This document shows positions 9,905-18,248 of a stretch of 32,546 bases of DNA, in pieces; positions within the stretch are counted from its first letter, which is position 1, and each line of letters starts with the position of its first letter. Made by a program: the position numbers and the translations under genes. The notes under the pieces are model-generated. The model was not told where the DNA came from and did not search any database. It saw only the letters and a program-made list of their open reading frames with translations. The stretch spans positions 1 through 32,546 of the forward strand of contig CACNSW010000021.1 of NCBI GenBank assembly GCA_902623185.1. Reading direction: 5' to 3'. The DNA is from an uncultured SAR116 cluster alpha proteobacterium. Lineage in GTDB: Bacteria > Pseudomonadota > Alphaproteobacteria > Puniceispirillales > Puniceispirillaceae.

Positions 9905-11428
9905 TCATATTCCAATTACTACACCAGCAGATTGAGCAAGTACGTCGGACTTGATTAAATCCGCTGCCGCCTCAAGGTCAGATGCCATGTATCTATCAGA
10001 AGTTAGGGGCGATACCACTGATCGCAAACAATTAATGACCATTTGGATGGAGGAAGAAGTTGTAAGTGGTGCACGTGCCTCAATACCTTGAGCGGCGCAT
10101 AAAGCTTCGACCCCAAGTATAACTGACAAATTGTCAACCATGCGCCGTAAACGGCGGGCACCATGGGCCGACATACTGACATGATCCTCCTGATTAGCAG
10201 AAGTTGGAGTGCTGTCAGTAGAACAAGGATGCGCAAGGTGCTTATTCTCGCTCATCAATGCAGCAGTGGTGACTTCAGCAATCATAAAGCCTGAATTTAA
10301 CCCTGGTGCGTGGGTCAGGAAGGGAGGCAGATCAAAACTTAAAGTAGGATCTACCATCAGTGCCACCCGGCGTTGCGCTATGGCTCCCAACTCTGCAAGT
10401 GCTATCGCTATCTGATCGGCAGCGAACGCCACAGGCTCGGCATGAAAATTTCCTCCCGACAAAATTCCATTTTCTGTAACAAGCGGATTATCAGTAACAG
10501 CGTTGGCCTCTATTTCTAGCGTCTGCCCAGCGAACCGAAGAAGGTCTAGCGAAGCACCTGCAACTTGCGGCATACAGCGAATGCAATACGGATCCTGAAC
10601 ACGGGTGTCATCATCTCGGTGGCTCTCACGGATTTCGCTTCCAATCATGATTTCAGACATCGCGGCAGCGATTTCGATTTGTCCTTTCTGACCACGTAGG
10701 GCATGAATTTCGGGTCTGAGAGGTTGCGTGGAACCCATAATCGCATCAGTCGACATCGCGGCGGTTACGATCGAGCTACGCACCATTCGAACAGTATCGA
10801 ATAGTGAAGCAAGTGCGCAGGCGGTTGAAAACTGCGTGCCATTTATAAGTGCAAGTCCCTCTTTTGGGCCTAATACAATTGGTGACAAACCTACCTGTTT
10901 GAGAGCGACTTTAGCAGGCATACACTCATCACCCCAGAAAGCCTCACCTTCGCCTATCATAGCGGCCGCCATATGTGCCAATGGAGCAAGGTCACCCGAA
11001 GCACCAACCGACCCTTGTGTGGGAATCAGGGGAGTAATACCACGGTTCAACATAGCCTCAATAAACGCACAAATATCCCATCTTACTCCTGAAGCTCCCC
11101 GGCCCAGCGATAAAAGTTTCAAGACCATCATCAATCGGGCCGTTGGGATATCTAACGGTTCTCCTACACCACAACAATGCGACATTATTAAATTGTGTTG
11201 CAGCGCTCTGATATCATTTGGTGAAATTCGGACTGACGCTAGCTTGCCAAACCCAGTGTTAACACCATAAATCGGCTTATCACCCATTGAAACGACACGC
11301 ACCTGTTCAGCTGTCATTTCGACCACCGCCTTAGCCTCAGGCACAAGACGCACCTCAATACAACTATCGCGCCAAATTCTTTCAAGCGTTTTAAGGCTCG
11401 TTGCTGCTGGCTGAAGTAAATTATTCAT
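9905..11428 (-). CDS. hutH: Histidine ammonia-lyase
   Basis: Histidase, first step of histidine degradation: L-histidine to urocanate and ammonia. The 507-aa length is normal. The Ala143-Ser144-Gly145 triplet that cyclises into the MIO electrophile is present in [16 protein letters not shown]; Tyr54 of [12 protein letters not shown] and the TDNPLV and HSTPT-like region ([18 protein letters not shown]) are also conserved. Its ATG overlaps the hutI stop by 4 bases (ATGA), so translation is coupled to hutI; hutU follows. Control is expected from the hutI promoter and the HutC operator upstream of hutI. Confidence 0.97.
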   Translation of the reverse strand: MNNLLQPAATSLKTLERIWRDSCIEVRLVPEAKAVVEMTAEQVRVVSMGDKPIYGVNTGFGKLASVRISPNDIRALQHNLIMSHCCGVGEPLDIPTARLMMVLKLLSLGRGASGVRWDICAFIEAMLNRGITPLIPTQGSVGASGDLAPLAHMAAAMIGEGEAFWGDECMPAKVALKQVGLSPIVLGPKEGLALINGTQFSTACALASLFDTVRMVRSSIVTAAMSTDAIMGSTQPLRPEIHALRGQKGQIEIAAAMSEIMIGSEIRESHRDDDTRVQDPYCIRCMPQVAGASLDLLRFAGQTLEIEANAVTDNPLVTENGILSGGNFHAEPVAFAADQIAIALAELGAIAQRRVALMVDPTLSFDLPPFLTHAPGLNSGFMIAEVTTAALMSENKHLAHPCSTDSTPTSANQEDHVSMSAHGARRLRRMVDNLSVILGVEALCAAQGIEARAPLTTSSSIQMVINCLRSVVSPLTSDRYMASDLEAAADLIKSDVLAQSAGVVIGI

Positions 11429-12627
11429 GTTTTTCCCTCAAAAAACCTAGTTTTAAGGGCATTCACACCAAAACAACAACTTAACTCCGCTGGATTCTTA
11501 ACATCCCACAATGCCAAATCTGCCCGCATTCCCGGCGCGACAATACCACAATCATTAAGGCCAAGCGCACGAGCAGCATTTCTGGTTGTGCCAAGAAGCG
11601 CCTCTGCAGGCGTCAGGCCAAAAAGCGTGCAAGCCATGTTCATAGAAAGCAAAAGTGATCCCAGCGGTGATGAGCCAGGGTTCCAATCCGTTGCCACCGC
11701 CATAGGCACCTTATATTTCCGAAAAAAATCCACAGGTGGTTTCTGCGTTTCATGAAGCGTGTAATACGCTCCCGGCAGCAAAACAGCAACGGTGCCTGCA
11801 CCAGCCATGACAGCGACATCTTCTTCGTCAGCAAATTCCACGTGATCGGCAGAAAGCGCACCATAATTCGCAGCAAGTTTAATGCCGCCAAACTTTGAAA
11901 GTTGCTCTGCATGTAGTTTTATCGGCAAAGCCAACTGTTGGGCTTTTTCAAAAACGCGCTTGATCTGTAGAGGGTCAAATGCAATGCGCTCACAGAACCC
12001 ATCAACGGCATCAACAAGACCCTCAGAATACGCCGCTGCAAGAGCGGGAATGCAGACCCTATCAATGTAATCATCAGATCTCATACCTATGGGAGTAGCG
12101 TGGGCCCCGAGAAAAGACGTAAGAACACGAATTTGGCGCACTACACCAATAGCCCGCGCAACGCGGAGCATCTTTAGCTCAGTATCCAGATCTAAACCAT
12201 AACCAGATTTTACTTCGACTACGCCAACCCCCTCAGCAATCAAGGCGTCCACACGTTTTAATGACTCCTCAAGCAATACTTCCTCATTAGTTTCACGCGT
12301 CGCCGAAACTGTCGAGATGATACCTCCACCAGAACGCGCGATTTCTTCGTAAGTTGCACCATTTAGTCGCATTTCGAATTCACGCGCACGGTTGCCACCA
12401 TGGATAATGTGGGTATGGCAGTCTATGAGAGCTGGAGTCACCAGACATCCGCCAGCATCCCATTCCCTAACATCACCTAACGTACCATCTATGTCCTCAG
12501 TTCGGCCAACCCAGCCGATCTGGTCGCCATCAATTAAAACAGCACCATCATGGATAAGTCCATATCCGGCGCTTTGCTCATTCATCGTCGCAATGGAAGC
12601 ATGAGTAATCAACAGACGTTTGGACAT
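11425..12627 (-). CDS. hutI: Imidazolonepropionase
   Basis: Imidazolonepropionase, third step of histidine degradation: imidazolone propionate to N-formimidoyl-L-glutamate. A 400-aa amidohydrolase with the metal-binding HxH at His71 and His73 ([12 protein letters not shown]), further ligand regions [12 protein letters not shown] and SADHVEF, and the metal-binding Asp in [11 protein letters not shown]. The ATG at 12627 is preceded by AAGGAGA at a good distance. It is the first gene of the minus-strand hut transcript and faces hutF across a 70-bp gap that holds promoters in both directions and a palindromic operator. Confidence 0.97.
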   Translation of the reverse strand: MSKRLLITHASIATMNEQSAGYGLIHDGAVLIDGDQIGWVGRTEDIDGTLGDVREWDAGGCLVTPALIDCHTHIIHGGNRAREFEMRLNGATYEEIARSGGGIISTVSATRETNEEVLLEESLKRVDALIAEGVGVVEVKSGYGLDLDTELKMLRVARAIGVVRQIRVLTSFLGAHATPIGMRSDDYIDRVCIPALAAAYSEGLVDAVDGFCERIAFDPLQIKRVFEKAQQLALPIKLHAEQLSKFGGIKLAANYGALSADHVEFADEEDVAVMAGAGTVAVLLPGAYYTLHETQKPPVDFFRKYKVPMAVATDWNPGSSPLGSLLLSMNMACTLFGLTPAEALLGTTRNAARALGLNDCGIVAPGMRADLALWDVKNPAELSCCFGVNALKTRFFEGKT

Positions 12628-12636
12628 ACTGTCTCC

Positions 12637-12665
12637 TTGTTAGAACAGATACTTAATGTTATTAT
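12637..12665 (+). promoter_or_regulatory. Probable sigma70-type promoter for hutF-hutC
   Basis: On the plus strand, TTGTTA (12637-12642) and TATTAT (12660-12665) are separated by exactly 17 bases, which fits -35 and -10 boxes. The -10 box overlaps the left arm of the inverted repeat at 12663-12676. Confidence 0.5.
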
Positions 12666-12685
12666 GTACCTACATATTTTGTCAA
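12656..12685 (-). promoter_or_regulatory. Probable sigma70-type promoter for hutI-hutH-hutU
   Basis: Reading the minus strand, a perfect -35 hexamer TTGACA (12685-12680) is followed after 18 bases by TAACAT (12661-12656), a 4/6 match to the -10 box. The spacer contains the whole HutC-type inverted repeat. Confidence 0.55.
12663..12676. promoter_or_regulatory. Palindromic operator, probable HutC binding site
   Basis: A perfect inverted repeat TATGTA-CC-TACATA. Short AT-rich palindromes of this kind are the usual binding sites of GntR/UTRA repressors such as HutC, and hutC is encoded in the adjacent operon. It lies within the hutI core promoter and across the hutF -10 region, so one bound repressor could shut off both. 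Confidence 0.7.
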
Positions 12686-12697
12686 TGGAGGTTGCTT

Positions 12698-14062
12698 ATG
12701 TCCAAAATCCATGCCCGCCATGTACTTACACCGGATGGTTGGGCACGCAATCTTTGTATTGAAATTTATAACGGAAAAATTAACCAGATTTCCAAAAGCG
12801 CGGCATCATCTCGAGCGTCAATCGACCTACTACTGCCCGCGCCTGCAAATCTACACAGTCATGCCTTTCAACGCGCAATGGCCGGATTAACCGAGAAACG
12901 CGGTCCCGACCTTAGCGACAATTTTTGGACCTGGCGGCAACTGATGTATCACTTTTTAGACCGACTGACACCGGACCATGTTAAAGCTATTGCAGAACTT
13001 GTCTTTATGGAAATGTTAGAGGCCGGTTACGGTGCAGTGGCAGAATTCCACTACCTGCACCACGACATTAATGGTGTTCCTTACCATAATTTGTCTGAAA
13101 TGGCTGAGAGTATTGTTTCTGCAGCACAAAACGCTGGCATAGGCTTGACGTTACTGCCTGTACTCTACATGCACGGGGGTTGCGATAAACGCTTGCTGCA
13201 AGAGGGACAACGCCGATTTGGATGCGATTGGGATCTATTTTGTAAGTTACATAACGAGAGTGCCAATGCCGTTTTGCAGGCGCATAACGATTATAAAATT
13301 GGAGTTGCGCCCCATTCTCTTCGAGCCGTTACGCCAGGTGCACTGGCGAGAATGAACGAGATTTGTTCTACCGGCCCAATACATATGCACCTTGCAGAGC
13401 AAAAAGCAGAAGTCAGAGAAGTCCAGGCACATTTTGGCGCTCGGCCAGTGGAATGGCTACTAGCAAATGCAAACGTTGGCGCTGAATGGTGCCTCATCCA
13501 CTGTACACAAATGACGAAGAAGGAAACAAAAAAGTTGGCTGCAACGGGCGCCGTTGCTGGATTGTGCCCGATAACCGAGGCCAACCTCGGGGACGGTACC
13601 TTCAATGGTATTACATTTCAAGATGCTGGTGGCCGCTTCGGATTGGGCTCAGACAGCAATATCCATATAGCGTTGTGGGAAGAGCTTGCTACATTAGACT
13701 ATTCCCAGCGGTTGCGAGATTTCAGCCGTGCAGCAATGGCGACACCAGATCGCTCAACCGGCAGGTATCTTTTTGAAACCGCTACACTAACTGGCGCTCA
13801 AGCAGCCAGCCGCCCATCTGGTGAGATTGCAGAAGGAAAAATCGCTGATTTAATAGCGATTTCAACCGATAACGAATTTCTGTGCAATAGAGTAGGAGAT
13901 GCCGTTCTAGATAGTCTTATCTTTACCGGACATGGGCGTGATTGTGTTACAGACGTTTGGAGCGCTGGTCGGCACATGGTGGTGAGCGGTCGTCACATTC
14001 ACCGCAAACGCATTGTTGAGAGATATATTGAGGTTTCAAAAAAGATTGGGCAGGAATTGTGA
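12698..14062 (+). CDS. hutF: Formimidoylglutamate deiminase
   Basis: HutF hydrolyses N-formimidoyl-L-glutamate to N-formyl-L-glutamate and ammonia, the branch of histidine degradation that later needs HutG. The 454-aa amidohydrolase has the metal HxH at His53/His55 (NLHSHAFQRAMAG), the conserved FWTWRQLMY block, MHLAEQ with a further His ligand, the CLIHCTQM block and the metal Asp in GLGSDSNI. The ATG at 12698 has TGGAGG seven bases upstream; a start at 12656 would place the gene start upstream of the promoter and operator and is rejected. The 3' end overlaps hutC by 4 bases. Confidence 0.95.
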   Translation: MSKIHARHVLTPDGWARNLCIEIYNGKINQISKSAASSRASIDLLLPAPANLHSHAFQRAMAGLTEKRGPDLSDNFWTWRQLMYHFLDRLTPDHVKAIAELVFMEMLEAGYGAVAEFHYLHHDINGVPYHNLSEMAESIVSAAQNAGIGLTLLPVLYMHGGCDKRLLQEGQRRFGCDWDLFCKLHNESANAVLQAHNDYKIGVAPHSLRAVTPGALARMNEICSTGPIHMHLAEQKAEVREVQAHFGARPVEWLLANANVGAEWCLIHCTQMTKKETKKLAATGAVAGLCPITEANLGDGTFNGITFQDAGGRFGLGSDSNIHIALWEELATLDYSQRLRDFSRAAMATPDRSTGRYLFETATLTGAQAASRPSGEIAEGKIADLIAISTDNEFLCNRVGDAVLDSLIFTGHGRDCVTDVWSAGRHMVVSGRHIHRKRIVERYIEVSKKIGQEL

Positions 14063-14760
14063 ATATAAACAGACGCCTATCCTGGAGAAATGTGCGGGAC
14101 ACGATCCATAATGCGATATTATGTGGACGCTATGGACCGGGCGACCGTCTGCCTCGCGACGCTGATTTAGCCGATAACCTTAATTGTGCTCGCTCGACAG
14201 TCCAACGCGCAATGCAAGATTTGTCTAACAGTGGCCTTGTTGAGCGAAGACGTAAAGGCGGTACGAGAGTGCGCTCGGAGCCAGTTACGCGGGCTACTTT
14301 AAATATACCCATAATTAGACGTGAAGTCGAACAGAAGGGAGCTCGCTATGGGCATCAATTGATCCGTCGTTCGCAAGCATTGCCACCCCGCAAAGTTATG
14401 GCAAAGTTTGAGCTATCGACACCTCATCATATGCTTCAGGTGGAGGCGCTACATTTTTCCAACGGTTGTCCCTATATCCTAGAGGATCGGTGGATTAGCC
14501 TCAAAACAGTGCCAGAAGCTAGGGAGGTGGATTTCACCCAACAAAGTGCAAACGAATGGTTGTTGCTCAATCAGCCCTACAGCCGTTGTGATGTGAGCTT
14601 ATTTGCAATCTCAGCAAACGACCGTTTCGCCGATTTGCTTCAGGTAAAAATCGGTGTAGCACTCTTTGTTGTCGAACGCACGACTTGGATAGACAAAGCA
14701 CCCATCACCACCGTTCAGGCGATTGCCACACCAGGGTATCAATTACTTACACGCTGTTGA
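14059..14760 (+). CDS. hutC: GntR-family histidine-utilisation repressor
   Basis: A 233-aa GntR/HutC-type regulator. Residues 1-70 form the winged helix-turn-helix (the LPRDADLADNL and CARSTVQRAMQDLSNSGLVE segments), and residues about 85-230 match the UTRA ligand domain, which in HutC binds urocanate to relieve repression. It starts with GTG overlapping the hutF stop (GTGA), so it is co-expressed with, and probably represses, hutF and the divergent hutIHU operon. The HutC assignment rests on family plus location; the UTRA part is fairly diverged. Confidence 0.88.
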   Translation: MNINRRLSWRNVRDTIHNAILCGRYGPGDRLPRDADLADNLNCARSTVQRAMQDLSNSGLVERRRKGGTRVRSEPVTRATLNIPIIRREVEQKGARYGHQLIRRSQALPPRKVMAKFELSTPHHMLQVEALHFSNGCPYILEDRWISLKTVPEAREVDFTQQSANEWLLLNQPYSRCDVSLFAISANDRFADLLQVKIGVALFVVERTTWIDKAPITTVQAIATPGYQLLTRC

Positions 14761-15206
14761 TACGCGATTTAGTTTTCTGCTTCACACCAGATAAGAAATG
14801 CAGTTAGGCAAAAAATTAGGCACCGTTTATTTTCTCTATCCAAGCATTTCTTCGCATCCAAATTTTTTCTAGTCTAAATCGATAAAAATTACCGCTAAGG
14901 CCTGCACAACCAAACAAAAACCTTTTCATAACTCTTAAATCTTGATTATCAGAGCGTCCCCGTATCTCGCATGATTGGGAGCCGAGAATCAGACAGAGGA
15001 CCCAGTTGATCGATTTTAGCTTGGCGGTGCCATCACGAGATTGAACTGATTATTGGAAGGCCAACAAATAGTGAGGCATTAAAAGTCGTTTTTGAATTCT
15101 TTAGCACGTTGACTTATCTAAAGTGCTTCGCACATAACTAATGCTTGGGCGTTGACTCATCACGTAGTGCCGTTTCACACTGTGGGTAGTTGGACTGTTA
15201 TAAGAA
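14761..15206. other. 446-bp AT-rich gap between hutC and the EamA transporter gene
   Basis: No convincing gene or terminator. A frame open for about 43 codons ending near 15141 (containing RPTNSEALKVVFEFF) reads like protein but has no start codon and could be a gene remnant or chance. Confidence 0.4.
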
Positions 15207-16127
15207 GTGCCGAAAAATAATTTTACAGGGCAAGCTATAAAACATTTCTTAACCAAGACAACCGCAAGAGAAAATCTTAAGAGCATAATCTTAATGATAG
15301 CTGCAATGGGTTGTTTAACGTTCGCCGATTTACTGATTAAAATTGCTAGTCAAACCATACCAATCGGGCAAGTAATGGTTGTTCTTGGGATTGGTTCTGT
15401 AATGATATTTTGGGGGTTAATGAGGTTGAAGGGGGAGTCTATTCGACTATCTCCTTTGGTTGACCCTGCGGTGGTTTTAAGAAATGTCGGTGACCTAATT
15501 GCCATAAATAGCATGTGCTTGGCGTTAGTCTATGTCCCCATATCCACAATTGGTGCAGTCATCCAAACTGTACCATTAATGGTCACTGCTGCCGCATCAA
15601 TTTTCCTTGGCGAGCGTGTTGGTATACGACGAGCATTAGCAATTTTAGTTGGTTTTGTAGGAGCATTATTCATTGTGCAACCAGGCACACAAAGCTTTGA
15701 CGCGATGACAACTCTCGTTTTTATTTCTGCGGTTGGGATGACACTACGAGATATTGGCACTAAGTTGGTTCACGAGAACTTTTCGACTTTACTTCTTTCA
15801 TTTTACTCATGTTTGTTATTCAGCCTAAGTGGCTGTGTCCTGCTCTTCCTTTCAGGAGGATTGAGTGTAGTGGATATAGAAATGACAGTTATATTTGTGG
15901 CAATGGTAGCTCTTGGTTCATTAGGTGTAATCTTTATGACTGAGGCTGTCAGATTGGGAGAAATGTCCGTAGTTAGCCCTTTTCGTTACACTCGGCTTTT
16001 GTTTTCCATGGTTGCTGGAATCCTGGTTCTTGGTGAGCAAGTGAATGCAATTATGCTATTCGGTTGCACTCTAACTATTTTTTCTGGTCTTTACATCTGG
16101 CGTAGGGAAATTTTGTCCCAAAAATAG
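15207..16127 (+). CDS. EamA/DMT-family membrane transporter
   Basis: A 306-aa protein with ten hydrophobic segments arranged as two EamA repeats (about residues 25-150 and 165-298), the pattern of the drug/metabolite transporter superfamily, which exports or imports small metabolites. The first repeat ends in the typical FLGERVGIRRALAILVGFVG block and the second in LGEQVNAIMLFGC. The start used is GTG at 15207 with only a weak Shine-Dalgarno (AAGAA); ATG codons near residues 30-34 would cut into the first helix and are less likely. The substrate is unknown. It lies just before the tRNA-Thr gene, at the edge of the accessory region. Confidence 0.85.
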   Translation: MPKNNFTGQAIKHFLTKTTARENLKSIILMIAAMGCLTFADLLIKIASQTIPIGQVMVVLGIGSVMIFWGLMRLKGESIRLSPLVDPAVVLRNVGDLIAINSMCLALVYVPISTIGAVIQTVPLMVTAAASIFLGERVGIRRALAILVGFVGALFIVQPGTQSFDAMTTLVFISAVGMTLRDIGTKLVHENFSTLLLSFYSCLLFSLSGCVLLFLSGGLSVVDIEMTVIFVAMVALGSLGVIFMTEAVRLGEMSVVSPFRYTRLLFSMVAGILVLGEQVNAIMLFGCTLTIFSGLYIWRREILSQK

Positions 16128-16355
16128 CTGATCGTTCAACCTTGTTAAAAGTTTTAGTCCAAAAAGTGTGGCTTCAAACGTCAGGTTTTCTCCAAGAATA
16201 TTCTCCAAATTTGGGCATTGGCTGGCTGTCACTAATCAACTAAGATCTTGAATACACTATCAGTCATATTGCCGAAGTGAGTGGCGTCCATGACCTTCTT
16301 CATGATTACTAAGATGACCTATTGTCCCCTATCATGGAAATAGTTTGAACCCAGA

Positions 16356-16429
16356 GCTGGATTAGTTAAATGGTATAACAGGTCATTCGTAATGATTAGT
16401 TGGGGGTTCGATTCCCTCATCCAGCACCA
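16356..16429 (+). tRNA. tRNA-Thr (CGT)
   Basis: Cloverleaf: acceptor GCTGGAT pairs with ATCCAGC, D stem GTTA/TAAC, anticodon stem GGTCA/TGATT with loop TTCGTAA (anticodon CGT at 16388-16390), T arm GGGGG-TTCGATT-CCCTC, discriminator A and encoded CCA. The anticodon reads ACG, so threonine. The variable loop is only four bases and the anticodon stem begins with two G-T pairs, but the fold is complete. It is the likely attachment site of the integrase remnant downstream. Confidence 0.93.
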
Positions 16430-16510
16430 CCTCAAGTGTTTTAATTGATGTAACCAATTTAATTGCGGAAGTTTACCTGTCTGCTGTTGGATTAGCATGC
16501 AACAAAATGG
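16415..16510 (+). repeat. Left arm of a 96-bp imperfect inverted repeat containing the tRNA-Thr 3' end
   Basis: Starts in the T-stem of the tRNA (CCTCATCCAGCAC) and runs to just before the integrase remnant. Read against the reverse complement of 17831-17926 it aligns without gaps, about 72 of 96 identical, with a fully conserved CTGCTGTTGG block. Confidence 0.8.
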
Positions 16511-17351
16511 GAAACAAATGCAAAGAAAATCATGTGCTTAATCGTGATGGTATCTACTATTATCTCCAGCGTGTGCCTCACGATTTGACCTCCCACTATG
16601 GTGTTGAAGGGCTCTGCTTCAGCCTTGAAACCAAATCAGCCTTTACTGCTACTCGAGCCAGCAAATCCATAAACCAACACCTTGAGGACTACTGGCTTGG
16701 CCTTCAGTTACAGAATATGGATATACCTGCCATTCAAGTGGGTAAATCAAGTGATCCAGTTGCAAATACCTTCTTTCCCAATAATGACAATGCTCAACTA
16801 AGCGGCCTATCTCAATAGAGGACATTAAGATTTTGCAATCTCGTTGCAGAGAGATTGATGATGATATGGGTTGGTTGATTGCGCTTATCAGTGATACCGG
16901 AATGGGGCTTGGTGAAGCTGCTGTTCTATTGAAAGAAGACATCAAACTTAATGACCGTATTCCTCATACAGACCTCAAACCTCAACCGTTGAGGAGTCTA
17001 AAGACAAAGGCATCAAAACTAGTTCCCTTAAACAGAGAGGCTATGTGGGCTTCTAAACACCTTTTTGAGGCTAATAATGATGATATCTTTGCCTTTCTCA
17101 AATGATGCGATGAAATCAGCTGCAAAGCTACCTCAGCTAGTGGTGGATTGAACAAGTGGCTGGATCAGTATGTGCCAGAGGACTGTGTTATTCTTAGCTT
17201 CAGGTATGGTTTTCGTGACAGACTAAGAGAAGTGGAATGTCTATTCGATATTGTTGGTACGATAGCAGGTTGGAAGACCAGTGGAGTTGATCATGGATAT
17301 GGGAATGGGTATCCATTAAAAGTACTAAATAGGTGGACGGAAACGCTGTAA
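16507..17351 (+). pseudogene. Decayed tyrosine-recombinase integrase
   Basis: A phage/island-type integrase in pieces. 16507-16818 encodes the N-terminal part (GIYYYLQRVPHDLTSHYG, the usual start of this integrase group). From about 16800 the frame shifts, and 16806-17105 encodes the first half of the catalytic domain (WLIALISDTGMGLGEAAVLL), then a TGA at 17103 in the same frame precedes 17106-17351 (LNKWLDQYVPEDCVILSFRY). The catalytic Arg expected in GMRLGEA is Gly, and the HxxR box reads LSFR with the His lost. The total length is also short for the family, so part of the middle has been deleted. It sits on the same strand directly after tRNA-Thr, as in islands integrated at a tRNA 3' end. 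It cannot be active. Confidence 0.85.
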
Positions 17352-17358
17352 ATAAAAC

Positions 17359-17835
17359 TTAGGCCAACAATGTGGAAAATCCCACTCCAAGAGATAGCCC
17401 AAACAATGAGTGCATCATCAACGCTAATGCACAACTTATTTTTGGATTTGGGGCTTTATTCGCAAGAATACCATTTCCCATTGCTGGCATAAAAAATAAC
17501 CATGGCACCAAGACGCTAACCATTCCAAATATAAGGCCATGGGTGATGGTTGGTTCCAATATTCCAAGTTCAACTAAAATAAAGAACGCGTAGGCGTAAG
17601 CAATTCCAACAACGTAGTGAACAACCCATCCTATAGATGTTTCATGCTTTGCCTTAGGTTGTTGTGAAAGTTGGCTTGCTATAAACTGTCCGTTAGACGT
17701 GAGGCCGATAAACCAACGTCCAACCAGTGTCCAATTTGAAGGTGGAATAGATGTAAAAATTTGGAAAATACGTTGCCAGACATCAAATACAATGCATGAG
17801 CCAAAACCAATGAGCATTAGTTTGAGATGGGGCAT
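17359..17835 (-). CDS. DUF2938-type membrane protein
   Basis: A protein of about 158 aa with four or five hydrophobic segments. FDVWQRIF, the NWTLVGRW block, the GWVVHYVVGIAYA helix, and FFMPAMGNGILANKAPNP match the general pattern of DUF2938 inner-membrane proteins, whose function is unknown. I place the start at ATG 17835; a start at 17883 would translate part of the inverted repeat. No clear Shine-Dalgarno is seen. The gene begins inside the right arm of the inverted repeat and converges on the integrase remnant, ending 7 bases from it, so it looks like cargo or a replacement in a second, partly deleted element. Confidence 0.72.
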   Translation of the reverse strand: MPHLKLMLIGFGSCIVFDVWQRIFQIFTSIPPSNWTLVGRWFIGLTSNGQFIASQLSQQPKAKHETSIGWVVHYVVGIAYAYAFFILVELGILEPTITHGLIFGMVSVLVPWLFFMPAMGNGILANKAPNPKISCALALMMHSLFGLSLGVGFSTLLA

Positions 17836-17926
17836 TTGTTTCACACCAATCCAACAGCAGACAGTTAACCAGTTGCAATTCAATTGGTTACATAGAGTGA
17901 AACACTAAAAATAGTGCTGGATGAGG
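17831..17926 (-). repeat. Right arm of the 96-bp inverted repeat (tRNA-Thr 3'-end copy)
   Basis: On the minus strand it begins CCTCATCCAGCACT, a copy of the tRNA-Thr 3' end, then follows the tRNA downstream flank without gaps at about 75 percent identity. No rest of the tRNA is present on the far side. Confidence 0.8.
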
Positions 17927-18248
17927 ATGCTATGAGCCTAATGAATAAACCATTACCAACGAAACTGCACGTGTAACGCCAGTTTACGTGCAAGCGATTC
18001 ACTGTCAATGCGCACAAATGTTTCTCGGTTTGTTTCACATCTATGGGACGGCTAGAACCACCCCCCGCCACACGTAAATATACATCTACTTCTACACAGA
18101 TTAGACGCTACAGCTATTAACCACTTTTAGCACCCATCAAAGTGTTACCTTTTGTATGTGTTTCCAAACAAGATAACTTTATTTTTTACTCGCGATTGTG
18201 ATTAAAATCACTAAGCTACCCTCCGTACGTTTTATCTAAAATTTAGAC
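17927..18248. other. Gap upstream of the nonulosonate-like operon
   Basis: No gene is visible. It contains an imperfect hairpin around 17967-17992 (GCACGTGTAA against TTTACGTGC) without a T run, and a symmetric CRP/FNR-type sequence at 18197-18212, listed separately. Confidence 0.4.
18197..18212. promoter_or_regulatory. CRP/FNR-type palindrome before the PHP gene
   Basis: TGTGA-TTAAAA-TCACT: a 9/10 match to the CRP half-site pair TGTGA-N6-TCACA, and equally GTGAT-TAAA-ATCAC, which has the FNR-like 5-4-5 layout. It ends 36 bases before the first ATG of the operon. The actual regulator is not known. Confidence 0.45.

Noticed and set aside
10728-11270. 180-codon plus-strand frame opposite hutH
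   Set aside because: Antisense shadow of histidase, which has intact catalytic motifs.
14990-15145. Short protein-like reading in the hutC-EamA gap
   Set aside because: No start codon or Shine-Dalgarno and only about 43 codons; not enough to call a gene.
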